Numbered from the stretch's first letter, positions 49,128 through 59,113 are shown. The stretch: 64,000 nucleotides of DNA from Marinobacter vinifirmus (GCF_002258215.1 NZ_NEFY01000006.1:62001-126000), one strand, 5' to 3'. A program made the numbers and translations. The notes: generated by a model from the sequence alone, not told the origin.

Positions 49128-50549
49128 ATGACCCCAGTAATAGCCCTGGTGGGCCGCCCAAACGTTGGCAAGTCCACCCTGTTCAACCAGATGACCCGTT
49201 CCCGGGATGCCCTTGTGGCAGATTTTCCGGGCCTCACCCGTGACAGAAAATACGGGGAAGGTCATTACGAAGGGCAGAAGTTCATTGTTATCGACACCGG
49301 CGGCCTGACTGGTGACGAAGTTGGCCTGGACGCTGAAATGGCCAGGCAGTCCCTTCAGGCTGTGGAAGAGGCCGATATCGTCCTGTTCCTGGTAGACGGT
49401 CGGGCAGGGCTGACGGCCGGTGACGAAATGATTGCTGACCATCTGCGCCGCTCCGGCAAGCAGGCGCACCTGGTGGTTAACAAAACCGACGGCCAGGATC
49501 CGGATGTTGCCGCGGCGGATTTCTACCGCCTGGGCTTTGAATCCAGCTTTACCATCGCCGCAGCCCATAACCGCGGTATCCGTACCTTGCTGGAAACCCT
49601 GCTGCCTGAACCGGTAGATCCGGAGGAGCAGGACCGGGCCGATCGTTATCCGGGTATCCGCATCGGTGTTGTGGGCCGTCCGAATGTAGGCAAGTCCACA
49701 CTGGTTAACCGGATGCTGGGTGAAGACCGGGTGGTGGTTTATGACATGCCGGGTACCACTCGCGACAGCGTATACATTCCCTACGAGCGCCATGGTGAGC
49801 AGTACACCCTGATTGATACCGCCGGGGTACGGCGCCGTAAAAACGTTCACGAAGTGGTGGAGAAGTTCTCCATCATCAAAACCCTGCAGGCCATCGACGA
49901 CGCCCATGTGGTGATCCTGGTGATTGACGCCCGGGAAGGTCTGGTAGACCAGGACCTGCACCTGATCGGCTTTGTGCTGGATGCCGGCCGGTCACTGGTG
50001 ATCGCCGTCAACAAATGGGACGGCATGGATCCGGAAGACCGAAGCAAGGTGAAGGAGCAGGTGGCCCGTCGCCTCGATTTCCTGGATTATGCAGACAAGT
50101 ACTATATCTCGGCGCTGCATGGCACGGGGGTAGGCACGATGTACGAATCGGTGCAGGCCTGCTACGAATCTGCCATGGCGAAGTGGCCCACAAACCGCCT
50201 GACGGCAATCCTGCAGGATGCCGTAGCCCAGCATCAGCCGCCCATGGTTCATGGCCGGCGAATCAAGCTGCGTTACGCACACCAGGGCGGCTCTAATCCG
50301 CCGGTGATTGTGGTGCACGGTAACCAGGTGGATTCGCTGCCCGGGGCTTACAAACGGTATCTGGAGAACACCTTCCGCAAGGTGCTGAAAGTGGTGGGAT
50401 CACCCATCCGCTTCGAGTTCAAGTCCGGTGAAAACCCGTTTGCCAACAAGGTTGACCGGCTGACACCACGGCAGAAGGTCAAGAAGGATAACGACCTGAA
50501 GAAAGGCCGCAAGATCAAGAAAACCCGGCAGAAAAGCGTTAAACGCTGA
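49128..50549 (+). CDS. der: Ribosome assembly GTPase Der (EngA)
   Basis: A 473-residue protein with two tandem GTPase domains: [16 protein letters not shown] near the start and [17 protein letters not shown] near residue 184, each with DTAG/DTGG switch II and NKxD motifs (NKTDGQD, NKWDGMD). A KH-like C-terminal domain and a basic tail ([16 protein letters not shown]) follow. It acts in 50S subunit maturation. Confidence 0.97.
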   Translation: MTPVIALVGRPNVGKSTLFNQMTRSRDALVADFPGLTRDRKYGEGHYEGQKFIVIDTGGLTGDEVGLDAEMARQSLQAVEEADIVLFLVDGRAGLTAGDEMIADHLRRSGKQAHLVVNKTDGQDPDVAAADFYRLGFESSFTIAAAHNRGIRTLLETLLPEPVDPEEQDRADRYPGIRIGVVGRPNVGKSTLVNRMLGEDRVVVYDMPGTTRDSVYIPYERHGEQYTLIDTAGVRRRKNVHEVVEKFSIIKTLQAIDDAHVVILVIDAREGLVDQDLHLIGFVLDAGRSLVIAVNKWDGMDPEDRSKVKEQVARRLDFLDYADKYYISALHGTGVGTMYESVQACYESAMAKWPTNRLTAILQDAVAQHQPPMVHGRRIKLRYAHQGGSNPPVIVVHGNQVDSLPGAYKRYLENTFRKVLKVVGSPIRFEFKSGENPFANKVDRLTPRQKVKKDNDLKKGRKIKKTRQKSVKR

Positions 50550-50571
50550 TCAACCGGGCTCTCCGCACGAC

Positions 50572-50595
50572 CGGGAGTGGCTCACGCCACTCCCG
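50572..50595. terminator. Hairpin shared by the der and pta 3' ends
   Basis: CGGGAGTGG (50572-50580) pairs with CCACTCCCG (50587-50595). It overlaps the pta stop codon and lies 23 bases after der. No T-run. Confidence 0.45.
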
Positions 50596-52735
50596 CTTCC
50601 TCTACCTGGCGCGCCTGAACGGCTGTCAGGGCAATGGTAAACACGATATCTTCCACCATCGCACCCCGTGACAGGTCGTTCACAGGCTTTCTCAGGCCCT
50701 GAAGCATCGGGCCGACGCTGACCACATTTGCGCTGCGCTGTACGGCTTTATAGGTGGTGTTGCCGGTGTTGAGATCCGGGAACACGAACACCGTGGCCTT
50801 ACCGGCTACCTTGCTGTCTGGTGCCTTGGATTTGCCGACACTTTCAATCGCAGCGGCATCGTATTGCAGCGGGCCGTCGATCAGCAGGTCCGGACGACGT
50901 TCCCGGGCAATGCGGGTGGCTTCACGCACCTTGTCGACATCCTGCCCACTACCGGACTCGCCGGTGCTGTAACTGATCATGGCAACCACCGGCTCGATAC
51001 CGAAGGCCTCCGCCGACTCGGCGCTCTGGATGGCGATGTCGGCCAGTTCTTCGGCGTTCGGGTCCGGGTTGATGGCACAGTCACCGTATACCAGCACCTG
51101 TTCCGGCAACAGCATGAAGAATACAGACGACACCACCTTGGCGTTGTCGTGGGTTTTGATCAGCTGCAGGGCAGGGCGCACGGTGTTTGCGGTAGTGTGG
51201 ATGGCCCCGGAAACCAGGCCATCGGCTTCATCCATGGCGACCATCATGGTGCCGAGCACCACGTTGTCTTCCAGCATGGCTTCGGCCATGTCTTCGGTGA
51301 GCCCCTTGTGCTTCCTGAACTCCACCATCGGTGCGATGTAGCGGTCGCGGATCGAGGCAGGATCCATCAGCTCCAGGTCTTCCGGTAACTCAAGCCCCTG
51401 TGCTGCCGCTACCGAGCGGATTTCCTGGGGATTTCCGATTAATACGCAGCGGGCCAGTTTGCGCTGGTGGCAAATAATGGCTGCGTGCACGGTACGGGGT
51501 TCGCAGCCCTCCGGCAATACGATTCGTTTATTGGCAGACCTCGCCCGCTCCGACAGCTGGTAACGGAAAGCCGGTGGCGACAGACGGCTCTGGCGCTGAA
51601 CCTTAAGGTGTTCCTGGAGCCAGTCGGTATCCACGCGGCGGGCAACCGACTCCATGGACTCCTCGATCCGTTCCGGATCATCAATCGGGATGGCGGACGA
51701 CAGGCTGGCCAGCATATGGGCGGTTTCATAGGTGTTGGCATCGGAACTGAGTACCGGGAGTCCGGTATCCAGCGCCCTGCGGCACAGGTCGATGACCCGG
51801 TTGTCCGGCATCAGTCCGCCGGTAAGCATCAGGCCTGCCAGGGGCACACCGTTCAGGGCCGCCAGGGCCGTGGTCACCACGATATCTTCGCGGTCACCGG
51901 GGGTGACCATCAGGGTGCCAGGCTTCAGCGTGTCGGTCATATTCCTGATGGTGCGGGCACACACAGACACTTTCTGCACCCGGCGGCTGTGCATGTGGCC
52001 TTCGTGCAATACCGGCACCCCGAGCTCCCTTGCAACATCGGACACCCGTGGCGCCAGCAGGTGTGGCTGCCAGGGAATCTCGGCCAGCAGGTGGAAACGG
52101 CCAGACGTGAACACCTTGCAGGCCGAGCGGTAATCAATAACGTCTCCCTTCGCCGGACGGTGGTGGTCCAGGGTCATGCCGGACTTCTCCGGCGCGCCAA
52201 TCTTGTTCAGGATGACGGCAATGACGTCCGGATCTGAGGGGGCGGCAAACAGGCGCGCGGAGAAATCCAGTTCCTCGTCAAGGTCAGAGGCGGAACAGCT
52301 TCTTGGTGCGCTCACCAGGATCACCTCGGAGCCCAGGTTCCTGGCTACCTCCACATTGAGTCGTGCGATGTAGGCTTCGCTCCGGTCCGGCACCAGGCCT
52401 TCGATGATAACGATATCGACCTGGTTGGCGACTTTCTGGTACTCGCCAACGATATTTTCCAGAAGCAGGTCTCCCTTGCCCCGGTTCAGCAGTTGCTGGG
52501 CTTCTTTCAGGGGAATCGGATCGGGTGGTTGCAGGTGGCTGCGGGCGGTGACAAACGCCGTGGAAGAATCGCGGCCGTCGTTATGGATGGCTTCGCCGCG
52601 GTGTACCGACTGGCTGAACGGTTTGTAGAAACCAACGCTCACGCCTTCACGCTCGAGGGCCCGGAGCAGGCCAAGACAAACGGAGGTCAGGCCGGATTCC
52701 ATCGAGGTAGGTGCAATAAAAAGACTTTTTGCCAT
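50582..52735 (-). CDS. pta: Phosphate acetyltransferase Pta
   Basis: A 717-residue long-form Pta. The N-terminal third is BioD-like (SLFIAPTSMESGLTSVCLGL), a DRTGG domain follows, and the C-terminal catalytic PTA_PTB domain has RIVLPEGCEPRTVHAA and FPDLNTGNTTYKAVQR. It interconverts acetyl-CoA and acetyl phosphate. It lies 33 bases downstream of ackA in one operon, allowing overflow to, or uptake of, acetate. Confidence 0.96.
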   Translation of the reverse strand: MAKSLFIAPTSMESGLTSVCLGLLRALEREGVSVGFYKPFSQSVHRGEAIHNDGRDSSTAFVTARSHLQPPDPIPLKEAQQLLNRGKGDLLLENIVGEYQKVANQVDIVIIEGLVPDRSEAYIARLNVEVARNLGSEVILVSAPRSCSASDLDEELDFSARLFAAPSDPDVIAVILNKIGAPEKSGMTLDHHRPAKGDVIDYRSACKVFTSGRFHLLAEIPWQPHLLAPRVSDVARELGVPVLHEGHMHSRRVQKVSVCARTIRNMTDTLKPGTLMVTPGDREDIVVTTALAALNGVPLAGLMLTGGLMPDNRVIDLCRRALDTGLPVLSSDANTYETAHMLASLSSAIPIDDPERIEESMESVARRVDTDWLQEHLKVQRQSRLSPPAFRYQLSERARSANKRIVLPEGCEPRTVHAAIICHQRKLARCVLIGNPQEIRSVAAAQGLELPEDLELMDPASIRDRYIAPMVEFRKHKGLTEDMAEAMLEDNVVLGTMMVAMDEADGLVSGAIHTTANTVRPALQLIKTHDNAKVVSSVFFMLLPEQVLVYGDCAINPDPNAEELADIAIQSAESAEAFGIEPVVAMISYSTGESGSGQDVDKVREATRIARERRPDLLIDGPLQYDAAAIESVGKSKAPDSKVAGKATVFVFPDLNTGNTTYKAVQRSANVVSVGPMLQGLRKPVNDLSRGAMVEDIVFTIALTAVQARQVEEAGVA

Positions 52736-52768
52736 GGGTTGTCCTGTAAATCTGTCGGGTTCGGTCGT

Positions 52769-53953
52769 TCAGGCGGAGGCCAGGCGCTCGGCTTCCTGGG
52801 CAATAACCAGTTCTTCGTTGGTGGGAATCACCAGCACCGGGAACCGGGAGTCGGGGCTACTGACAAAGCCGTCGCTCATCCTGCCATGATCACGGTTCAG
52901 GCCGGTGTCCAGTTCAATTCCGAGCAGCCCCAGGTGTTTGACGGTTTCCTGTCGGATGCGGGGGCTGTTCTCACCGATACCGCCGGTAAACACCAGGGCG
53001 TCGAGTTGTGCCAGCGAGGCCGTCATGGCACCGACATAGCGGGCTAGGCGGAAACAGAACACATCGATTGCCAGTTGTGAGGGTTCGTGGCCGTGATCAG
53101 CCAGCTCGCACAGGGATCGCATATCGTTGGTTTGCCCGGACAGGCCCAGCAATCCGCTGTCGTTGTTGAGCATACGGTGGGCTTCGGTGGCACTGACTCC
53201 CCGGGTAGCCAGGTAGTCGAACAGGCCGGGGTCGACGTCGCCGCTTCGGGTGCCCATCACCAGGCCTTCAAGGGGCGTAAGGCCCATGCTGGTGTCAACG
53301 CTCAGGCCATCGCGGATGGCGGTGATGCTGCAGCCATTGCCCAGGTGTGCCGAGATAATCGATGTGGTCGCCGGTGTTTTACCCAGTAGCCGTGCGGCCT
53401 CCCGGGCCATAAAGTAATGACTGGTGCCGTGAAAGCCATAGCGCCGGATGCCCCATTGGGTATAGCAATGCTCGGGTAGCGCATAGCGATAAGCCCGCTC
53501 CGGCAGGGTGTGGTGGTAGGCGGTATCGAAGACGGCGGCGTGGGGGCGGTCCGGGAACAGGGCCCGCATGGCACGGATACCGGCGAGGTTGACCGGGTTG
53601 TGCAAGGGGGCCAGTTCAGCACAGGCTTCGATGGCCTGCTCGGTGGCATCATCCACCAGGACGGCTTCACGGAAGGTTTCGCCACCATGTACAACCCGAT
53701 GGCCGATAGCCTTGGGTGTGCCGGTCAGCAATTGCCGGTTCCGGAATTCGTTCACCAGCGCCTGCAGGGCCTGTTCGTGACTGGCTCCGGCCGGCAATTC
53801 CACCGGATTATCGTCACCGGAGATTCGTGCAAAGGCATCGCTGTTGTTCAGCTTCTCGGCCAGCGCCGAAGCGATTTTCCGGTTCTTCTGATCAAAAAGT
53901 GCAAGTTTCAGGGAGGAACTGCCGCAGTTCACAACCAGTATTGATTCTTCCAT
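52769..53953 (-). CDS. ackA: Acetate kinase AckA
   Basis: A 394-residue ASKHA-fold kinase converting acetyl phosphate and ADP to acetate and ATP. It opens with ILVVNCGSSSLKLALFD, and has HRVVHGGETF, GFHGTSHYF, SAHLGNGCSITAI and ALVFTGGIGENSP. Length is typical. The gene precedes pta, the usual order. Confidence 0.97.
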   Translation of the reverse strand: MEESILVVNCGSSSLKLALFDQKNRKIASALAEKLNNSDAFARISGDDNPVELPAGASHEQALQALVNEFRNRQLLTGTPKAIGHRVVHGGETFREAVLVDDATEQAIEACAELAPLHNPVNLAGIRAMRALFPDRPHAAVFDTAYHHTLPERAYRYALPEHCYTQWGIRRYGFHGTSHYFMAREAARLLGKTPATTSIISAHLGNGCSITAIRDGLSVDTSMGLTPLEGLVMGTRSGDVDPGLFDYLATRGVSATEAHRMLNNDSGLLGLSGQTNDMRSLCELADHGHEPSQLAIDVFCFRLARYVGAMTASLAQLDALVFTGGIGENSPRIRQETVKHLGLLGIELDTGLNRDHGRMSDGFVSSPDSRFPVLVIPTNEELVIAQEAERLASA

Positions 53954-53971
53954 GTTCTCGCCGTGTTGGTT

Positions 53972-56437
53972 CTAGGTGCTGGCCCGCTCGTTGGTGTCGA
54001 GCCATTGGATGAAATCCTGTTCCGGGAGCGGAGTGCTGTAGAAGTAGCCCTGTGAGTAATCGCAATGTTCTTCCTTCAGGAAGTGGGTCTGGGCTTCGGC
54101 TTCGACGCCCTCTGCCACCACTTTCAGGCCAAGGCTGTGGGCCATGGTGATGATGGCGCGAACAAGCGAGGCATCGTCGTTTTCGGTCAGCACGTCCTGG
54201 ATGAAGGACTTGTCGATTTTCAGGGTATCAAAGGGGTAGCTCTTGAGGTAGCTCAGAGCTGAGTAGCCGGTACCGAAATCGTCTACCGTCAGGCGGATTC
54301 CGGAACGGTCAAGCTTGCGAAGGATATCAGCGGTTTCAATGGAGTTGTCCAGAATCAGCCGTTCGGTGATTTCCAGCTCCAGCAGCTCCGCGCTCAGCCC
54401 GCTGGCGTCGAGCGCCCGCATGACGGCATCGGTAAAGCCCGGATCCCTGAATTGGCGCGGTGACACATTCACCGCCACACCGATCGGGTTTCCGGTCAGG
54501 GTTTGCCAGTTGCGGGCGGCTTTGCAGGCTTCCTGGATAACCCACTCGCCAATCGGAATGATCAGCCCGGTTTCCTCGGCCAGCGGAATGAAACGATCCG
54601 GCATCACCATACCCAGGGCAAGGTTGTTCCAGCGCAGCAGGGCTTCGGCAGACACCAGCTTGCCGGAGTGGGTATCGATGATTGGCTGGAAATAGAGTTC
54701 GAACTCGCCGAGCTCCATGGCCTTGCGCATGTAGGATTCCATCTGCAGCCGCTCGTGGGAGATCTCGGTCATTTCCGGTGTGAAGCGGGAATAGGCGCTC
54801 TTGCCCTTGTGCTTGGCTTCGTACATGGCGGCATCGGCGTGCTGGAGCAGGGTGCCACTGTTATCGGAGTCCTGTGGGAAGGTGGCGATACCAATACTGG
54901 TGGTAACGAACACTTCCTGGCCGCCCAGCATGAACGGTGTCGAGAAGGTTTTGAGGATGCGATCAGCTACCTGGCAGGCGGCATCGGGGCCACTCAGGCC
55001 GGGCAGGACCACCAGGAATTCATCGCCGCCCAGGCGGGCGACGGTACTGGTGCCGCGAAGGCAGCTGGAGACCCGTTTGGAGGCTTCAATCAGCAGGGTG
55101 TCCCCGGCATCGTGGCCAAGGGTGTCGTTAATGTGTTTGAAGTTGTCCAGGTCGAGGAACATAACACCAACCTGGGTTTCATCCCGGCGGGCCTGGGCAA
55201 TGGCCAGCTTGAGGCGATCCAGTGCCAGCATGCGGTTCGGCAACCCGGTAAGTACATCGTAGTTGGCCTGGCGCAACAGTTGTTGTTCGTAACGTTTACG
55301 GATGCTGATATCTTCACCGAGAATCAGGTAGCCGGTGGTATCGCTGTTGGAATCCTTGATGGGTGTCACCACCAGCTGTTCCCAGTAACGCTCACCATTA
55401 CGCCTTACGCTGTTCACTTCACCCTGCCAGACGCCAACCCGCTTCACCTGCAGCCGTATTGCCTGCCACAGATGCCAGGCTTCCCGGCTGTTCATGGATT
55501 GGTCCACCAGTGCGGACGGGTGTTTGCCGATGATGTCGTCCTGGGTGTAGCCGGTGAGCTGGCTGAATTTCTGGTTGGCGTATTCGATGTGCCACTGCCG
55601 GTCGCAGATCAGCACAGAAGAGGGGCTCTGTTCGATGGCCTGGGAGAACTTCAGGATATCGGCAGCGTCCCGCTCACGGCGTGCCACATCTTCGTTCAGC
55701 CGCTCACGCATCTCGTTGATGGCGTCTGTTACCAGGCCCAGTTCGTCCCGGCGATTGCCCGGGGTGTCCGGACGTTCCAGTTTGAGCGGCCGCGACAGGG
55801 TTTTCAGGGAAAGATCGCGGGTGTAACCGGCCATGGCGGTCAGGTGCCGGGTAACCAGGTGGCGGAAAATCCAGAGAATCAGGATGGAAATAAAGAAAAT
55901 GGTGAAGAACTGGGTGGCAATGATGACGCCCACCCGGTGCCTGAGATCCTGATAGACCCGCTCCAGTCCGGCGGTGATGGTAATTCGGCCAAGGTTGAAG
56001 GGTTCGTCATCCCGGTAAACCAGGTCAAAGCTGTGGCTGAGCACGTCGCCCCGGGGGCTTTGCCCCATGACCAGTTCGGAATCCGGCTCTATGCGCAGGC
56101 GCAGGTGGTCGATATCGGGCAGGCTGAGAATGCCTTCCATCTGGGTTTGCAGGGATTTCTGGTCGAGGGCCCATAGGCTGCGGGCAAGGCTGGACGAGTA
56201 GCCTGCTTCGATCACATCGAGCCTTTGCTGGATTTTGTTCAGGTCCTGGCGGTAGTCCGAATAGATCTGTATGCAGGAGGCCAGCAAAGTAAAGGCCGAG
56301 CTGAATAGAAGGATCCATGCCAGGAGCCTGATAGAGAGAGGAGAGGCCGTACGAATACGTTTCAGACGTGTCGTAATGTCTGGCATTTCAGTGACCAGGC
56401 CACCTTGTGAAGTATCTGACATAACCAGGCGCTGCAA
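53972..56437 (-). CDS. Membrane sensor with PAS, GGDEF and EAL domains
   Basis: An 821-residue dual c-di-GMP enzyme candidate. Two membrane helices (near residues 37-58 and 167-190) flank a periplasmic sensor region of about 105 residues; HAMP-like and PAS segments (SSVLICDRQWHIEYANQKF) follow. GGDEF (near 469) is intact, and so is EAL (SAEALLRWNN, near 596) with DDFGTGYSALSYLKSYP. It may make or break c-di-GMP. ATG 56422 is an alternative start. Its 3' end comes 18 bases before ackA's start on the other side, so it could lead the ackA-pta transcript. Confidence 0.9.
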   Translation of the reverse strand: MQRLVMSDTSQGGLVTEMPDITTRLKRIRTASPLSIRLLAWILLFSSAFTLLASCIQIYSDYRQDLNKIQQRLDVIEAGYSSSLARSLWALDQKSLQTQMEGILSLPDIDHLRLRIEPDSELVMGQSPRGDVLSHSFDLVYRDDEPFNLGRITITAGLERVYQDLRHRVGVIIATQFFTIFFISILILWIFRHLVTRHLTAMAGYTRDLSLKTLSRPLKLERPDTPGNRRDELGLVTDAINEMRERLNEDVARRERDAADILKFSQAIEQSPSSVLICDRQWHIEYANQKFSQLTGYTQDDIIGKHPSALVDQSMNSREAWHLWQAIRLQVKRVGVWQGEVNSVRRNGERYWEQLVVTPIKDSNSDTTGYLILGEDISIRKRYEQQLLRQANYDVLTGLPNRMLALDRLKLAIAQARRDETQVGVMFLDLDNFKHINDTLGHDAGDTLLIEASKRVSSCLRGTSTVARLGGDEFLVVLPGLSGPDAACQVADRILKTFSTPFMLGGQEVFVTTSIGIATFPQDSDNSGTLLQHADAAMYEAKHKGKSAYSRFTPEMTEISHERLQMESYMRKAMELGEFELYFQPIIDTHSGKLVSAEALLRWNNLALGMVMPDRFIPLAEETGLIIPIGEWVIQEACKAARNWQTLTGNPIGVAVNVSPRQFRDPGFTDAVMRALDASGLSAELLELEITERLILDNSIETADILRKLDRSGIRLTVDDFGTGYSALSYLKSYPFDTLKIDKSFIQDVLTENDDASLVRAIITMAHSLGLKVVAEGVEAEAQTHFLKEEHCDYSQGYFYSTPLPEQDFIQWLDTNERAST

Positions 56438-56584
56438 ACCGTGTTGTGATTTGGGCGTTAACCCAGCTTCCCTGCAAACGACTATAGCAACAGTTTATGA
56501 CAACTGCCCTGCAAACTCAGGATAAATCGGAAGAATTGCCGGAAGAAGTCTCAGTTTGACACTTATTGCAACGGTGTCTCGGGC

Positions 56585-56626
56585 TTGATTCAGGTCAAGA
56601 TGGTGTGGGCGGTACGGGCGTAACCT
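56585..56626 (+). promoter_or_regulatory. Class II FNR/ANR-dependent promoter
   Basis: TTGAT-TCAG-GTCAA (56585-56598) matches the FNR/ANR box TTGATnnnnATCAA with one mismatch. A -10-like TAACCT at 56621-56626 predicts a start near 56633, which puts the centre of the box at -41.5, the position of class II FNR activation. It would drive the small ORF at 56665 under low oxygen. Confidence 0.7.
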
Positions 56627-56664
56627 GAGCTTAGTCAAGTTCGGAATCAAACAGGAGAACGGCC

Positions 56665-56817
56665 ATGTATATGGACGCTGTGGTAATCGCAGGTATTGTA
56701 ACAGTGTTGCTGATGATCGGATTTTTCGTAGGCGTTGGTGTCTTCATCGTGAAAGATCAGAAGCACCACGGTGCGAAGGGTGGCGCCAAGCATCATCGTG
56801 GAAGCCATGGCGGATAG
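56665..56817 (+). CDS. Small single-helix membrane protein, CcoM-like candidate
   Basis: A 50-residue protein: MYMDAVVIAGIVTVLLMIGF, a single membrane helix ending in FIVKD, then a His/Gly/Lys-rich tail. AGGAG at 56653-56657 is well placed. From memory it resembles CcoM, the small subunit of Pseudomonas cbb3 oxidase (which starts with a similar D-x-V-V-I/L-A-G-V-V-T-V helix), though the basic His-rich tail is longer. An FNR/ANR-type promoter upstream fits a role in microaerobic respiration. Confidence 0.65.
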   Translation: MYMDAVVIAGIVTVLLMIGFFVGVGVFIVKDQKHHGAKGGAKHHRGSHGG

Positions 56818-56850
56818 CATCTTCGGGTGCTATCAAAGCTTGGGAAAAAT

Positions 56851-56926
56851 TGGCGTCCCCTAGGGGGTTCGAACCCCTGTTGCCGCCGTGAAAGGGCGGA
56901 GTCCTAGGCCACTAGACGAAGGGGAC
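56851..56926 (-). tRNA. tRNA-Glu(TTC)
   Basis: A 76-nt tRNA: acceptor GTCCCCT/AGGGGAC, anticodon arm CCGCC-CTTTCAC-GGCGG with anticodon TTC, T-arm AGGGG-TTCGAAC-CCCCT, and encoded CCA. It is nearly identical to the E. coli tRNA-Glu as I recall it. Confidence 0.96.
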
Positions 56927-56965
56927 GCAACGTTTTCAAAAGCTTGCCTCGTCGAGGTGGCGCGT

Positions 56966-56994
56966 ATATTAAGTAAGGGCCTTGGGCCTGTCAA
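56966..56994 (-). promoter_or_regulatory. Sigma-70 promoter of tRNA-Glu
   Basis: On the minus strand: TTGACA (56989-56994), 17-base spacer, TAATAT (56966-56971), 40 bases upstream of the tRNA. A strong consensus promoter. Confidence 0.85.
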
Positions 56995-57013
56995 CGCTTT
57001 TTTTCAAAAAAAT

Positions 57014-57916
57014 TCACTTCACGCTGTCTTGCAGGGCATCCGCTAACTCCGGGTACTTGAACCGGAATCCTTCTTTTTCCAGTCTTGCCGGAACCGCTCG
57101 TTGGCCGGTGAGCAACAGCCGGGCCATTTCCCCCAGCATCAACTGTAATGCGAATGCAGGCGCAGGCAGTATCGCGGGCCGGCTCAGCACACGTGCCAGC
57201 GCCATGGTAAATTCAGCATTTGTTACCGGTGCGGGGCTGACGACATTATAGGGGCCGCGAGCCTGTTCGTTTTCCAGCATCCAGGTCAGGGCGGCGACAA
57301 CGTCGTCTCTGTGCACCCAGGGCATATACTGGCGACCACTTCCAAGCTTGCCGCCCAGCCCCAGTTTGAAGGGCAGCAGCATTCGCTGCAGAAAACCTCC
57401 ACCGGAGCCCGCTACCACGCCTGTACGGGACAGGCATACCCGTACACCGAGTTTCTCCGCCTCCAGAGCTGCCTGCTCCCAATCGCGGCAAAGCTCGTGG
57501 GTAAACTCGATATTGGGTGAGGTCTCTTCGGTAACTAATTGATCGCCCTGGTTTCCGTACACACCTACAGCAGAGCCGGATACGAGTACCCCGGGTTTGG
57601 TCGCCCAGCTTTCCATGGCGCTGACCAGATCATGGGTCAGTGCGATGCGGCTGTCCCTGAGGGCTTGTTTTCGTTTATCAGACCAGCGCTTGTCTGCAAT
57701 GCCTTCGCCGGCCAGGTTGATGACCGCATCAAAGCCGGCGCCACCGGAGGTCTGCCCAAGGTCGCCAATTACCTGAACGGGGCCACAAAGTTCCTTGACG
57801 ATGTTGGGCGCCTGTCGGCTCAGCACTGTCAGTGACCAGCCCCGGCTGGCCAGTTCCTGGCAAAGAACCTGGCCAATGAAGCCGGTACCGCCGGTTATCA
57901 GAATTCGCTTTTCCAT
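57014..57916 (-). CDS. TIGR01777-family epimerase-like SDR protein (YfcH-like)
   Basis: A 300-residue protein with the Rossmann motif ILITGGTGFIGQVLCQEL, INLAGEGIADKRW, LVSGSAVGVYGNQGDQLVTE with the Tyr of extended SDRs, and a C-terminal DUF1731-like end (AVPARLEKEGFRFKYPELAD). The reaction is unknown. The next gene in the same direction is upstream cbiX, 29 bases away, so they may be cotranscribed. Confidence 0.88.
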   Translation of the reverse strand: MEKRILITGGTGFIGQVLCQELASRGWSLTVLSRQAPNIVKELCGPVQVIGDLGQTSGGAGFDAVINLAGEGIADKRWSDKRKQALRDSRIALTHDLVSAMESWATKPGVLVSGSAVGVYGNQGDQLVTEETSPNIEFTHELCRDWEQAALEAEKLGVRVCLSRTGVVAGSGGGFLQRMLLPFKLGLGGKLGSGRQYMPWVHRDDVVAALTWMLENEQARGPYNVVSPAPVTNAEFTMALARVLSRPAILPAPAFALQLMLGEMARLLLTGQRAVPARLEKEGFRFKYPELADALQDSVK

Positions 57917-57945
57917 GTCTGCTTCCCTCCATGCAAACCGGGTGG

Positions 57946-58323
57946 TCAGACTGCAGCGCGGCCCAGTTCGTCCTGGACAACATCCCGGATGGCTTCACCC
58001 AGATGCGGGTTCTGTCCAATAGGGTCTGCCAGCCGGATCTCTACACCATGCTGTTTCTCGAGCTCTTCAATCATGGCCGGGACGTCTTTGCGTAAATGCC
58101 GGCCCGCAGCCAGGAACAACGGAACGATGGTAAAGCTGGTGGCGCCGCTTTCCTTGCCCCGGGCAACAATCGTCTCCAGGGAAGGCTCGGCCAGCTCCAT
58201 ATAGGCAATGGACGAGTCTTCGACTGACTCGAGGGTAGGCTTGGCCAGTTGCTCAAAGGTATCGCACCAGCGCTGGTCGCTGCTGCCGTGAGCCAGCAGA
58301 ATAATGCGGTGAGGATTTGCCAT
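57946..58323 (-). CDS. cbiX: CbiX/SirB-type sirohydrochlorin chelatase, single domain
   Basis: A 125-residue small chelatase that inserts Co or Fe into sirohydrochlorin. It has IILLAHGSSDQRW with the N-terminal metal-binding His, and IVPLFLAAGRHLRKDVPAM with the second His, and is the short CbiXS form that works as a homodimer. It could feed cobalamin, which the NrdJ reductase of this genome needs, or sirohaem; the sequence does not decide. Confidence 0.85.
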   Translation of the reverse strand: MANPHRIILLAHGSSDQRWCDTFEQLAKPTLESVEDSSIAYMELAEPSLETIVARGKESGATSFTIVPLFLAAGRHLRKDVPAMIEELEKQHGVEIRLADPIGQNPHLGEAIRDVVQDELGRAAV

Positions 58324-58416
58324 GAGGTCTCCGGAATGATCAGATGGATTGGCTGATACGTAATGACTGCAAAGTTATACGATGCTGTTGCCCTAAATGT
58401 ATCAGGGAGTGGTTAA

Positions 58417-59019
58417 ATGTTCGATTGGAAAGAGCTTTTGGATTACTGGTTTGGCCCCCTGGATGAGCAGGGCCTGCCGGATGCATTTCATCGTAACCGC
58501 TGGTTCCGGTCTGACAGAAAGTTCGACCAGGAGATTCGCCGACGCTTTTTGTCCCTGGTTTTGTTTGCCTCCGAGGAGGGGCTGGAGCACTGGCGTACAG
58601 CTGCCGGCGGAGCCCTGGCGGAAATCCTGTTGCTGGACCAGTTTACCCGGAATATCTTCCGGGGCGCTGCGCTGGCTTTCGAGCACGATCGCCTGGCCAG
58701 ACAATTGTGCCGGCGGGCGATGGACCAGGGCCAGGATGTTCAGTTACCGGCGGTTCAACGCGCCTTTCTGTATATGCCGTTACAGCACTCCGAGAAGATC
58801 AAGGACCAGGAATTGTCGGTGGAGTGCTATCGGCAGTTGGCGGCAAGCCACAACGGCTTGCTGGGAGATTTTCTTGAGAGCTTCCTGCAGTCAGCCCGGG
58901 ACCATCACGACATCATTGCCCGGTTTGGCCGCTTTCCCCACCGTAACCGTGCCCTCGGGCGTAAGTCTACGGAGCAGGAGCTGGAATATCTGGAGGGAGG
59001 GCGGAGGTTTGGCCAATAA
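58417..59019 (+). CDS. DUF924-family protein
   Basis: A 200-residue helical protein of the DUF924 family (LLDYWFGPLDEQGLPDAFHRN at the start in two pieces, LLDQFTRNIFRGAALAFEHD, and RFGRFPHRNRALGR near the end). The fold is related to TPR proteins. The function is unknown. It starts at ATG 58417 after AGGGAG and stands alone before the tRNA-Gly gene. Confidence 0.88.
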   Translation: MFDWKELLDYWFGPLDEQGLPDAFHRNRWFRSDRKFDQEIRRRFLSLVLFASEEGLEHWRTAAGGALAEILLLDQFTRNIFRGAALAFEHDRLARQLCRRAMDQGQDVQLPAVQRAFLYMPLQHSEKIKDQELSVECYRQLAASHNGLLGDFLESFLQSARDHHDIIARFGRFPHRNRALGRKSTEQELEYLEGGRRFGQ

Positions 59020-59048
59020 TCCGCTTTCATAATTTCTTAAAAAAACTG

Positions 59049-59076
59049 TTGACGCGCTGCGATCGATCAGTAGAAT
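59049..59076 (+). promoter_or_regulatory. Sigma-70 promoter of tRNA-Gly
   Basis: TTGACG (59049-59054), 16-base spacer, TAGAAT (59071-59076), 37 bases before the tRNA. Confidence 0.85.
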
Positions 59077-59113
59077 ACGCAGCCGTTGAGAGGCAACGCC
59101 CTCACAAAGATCT

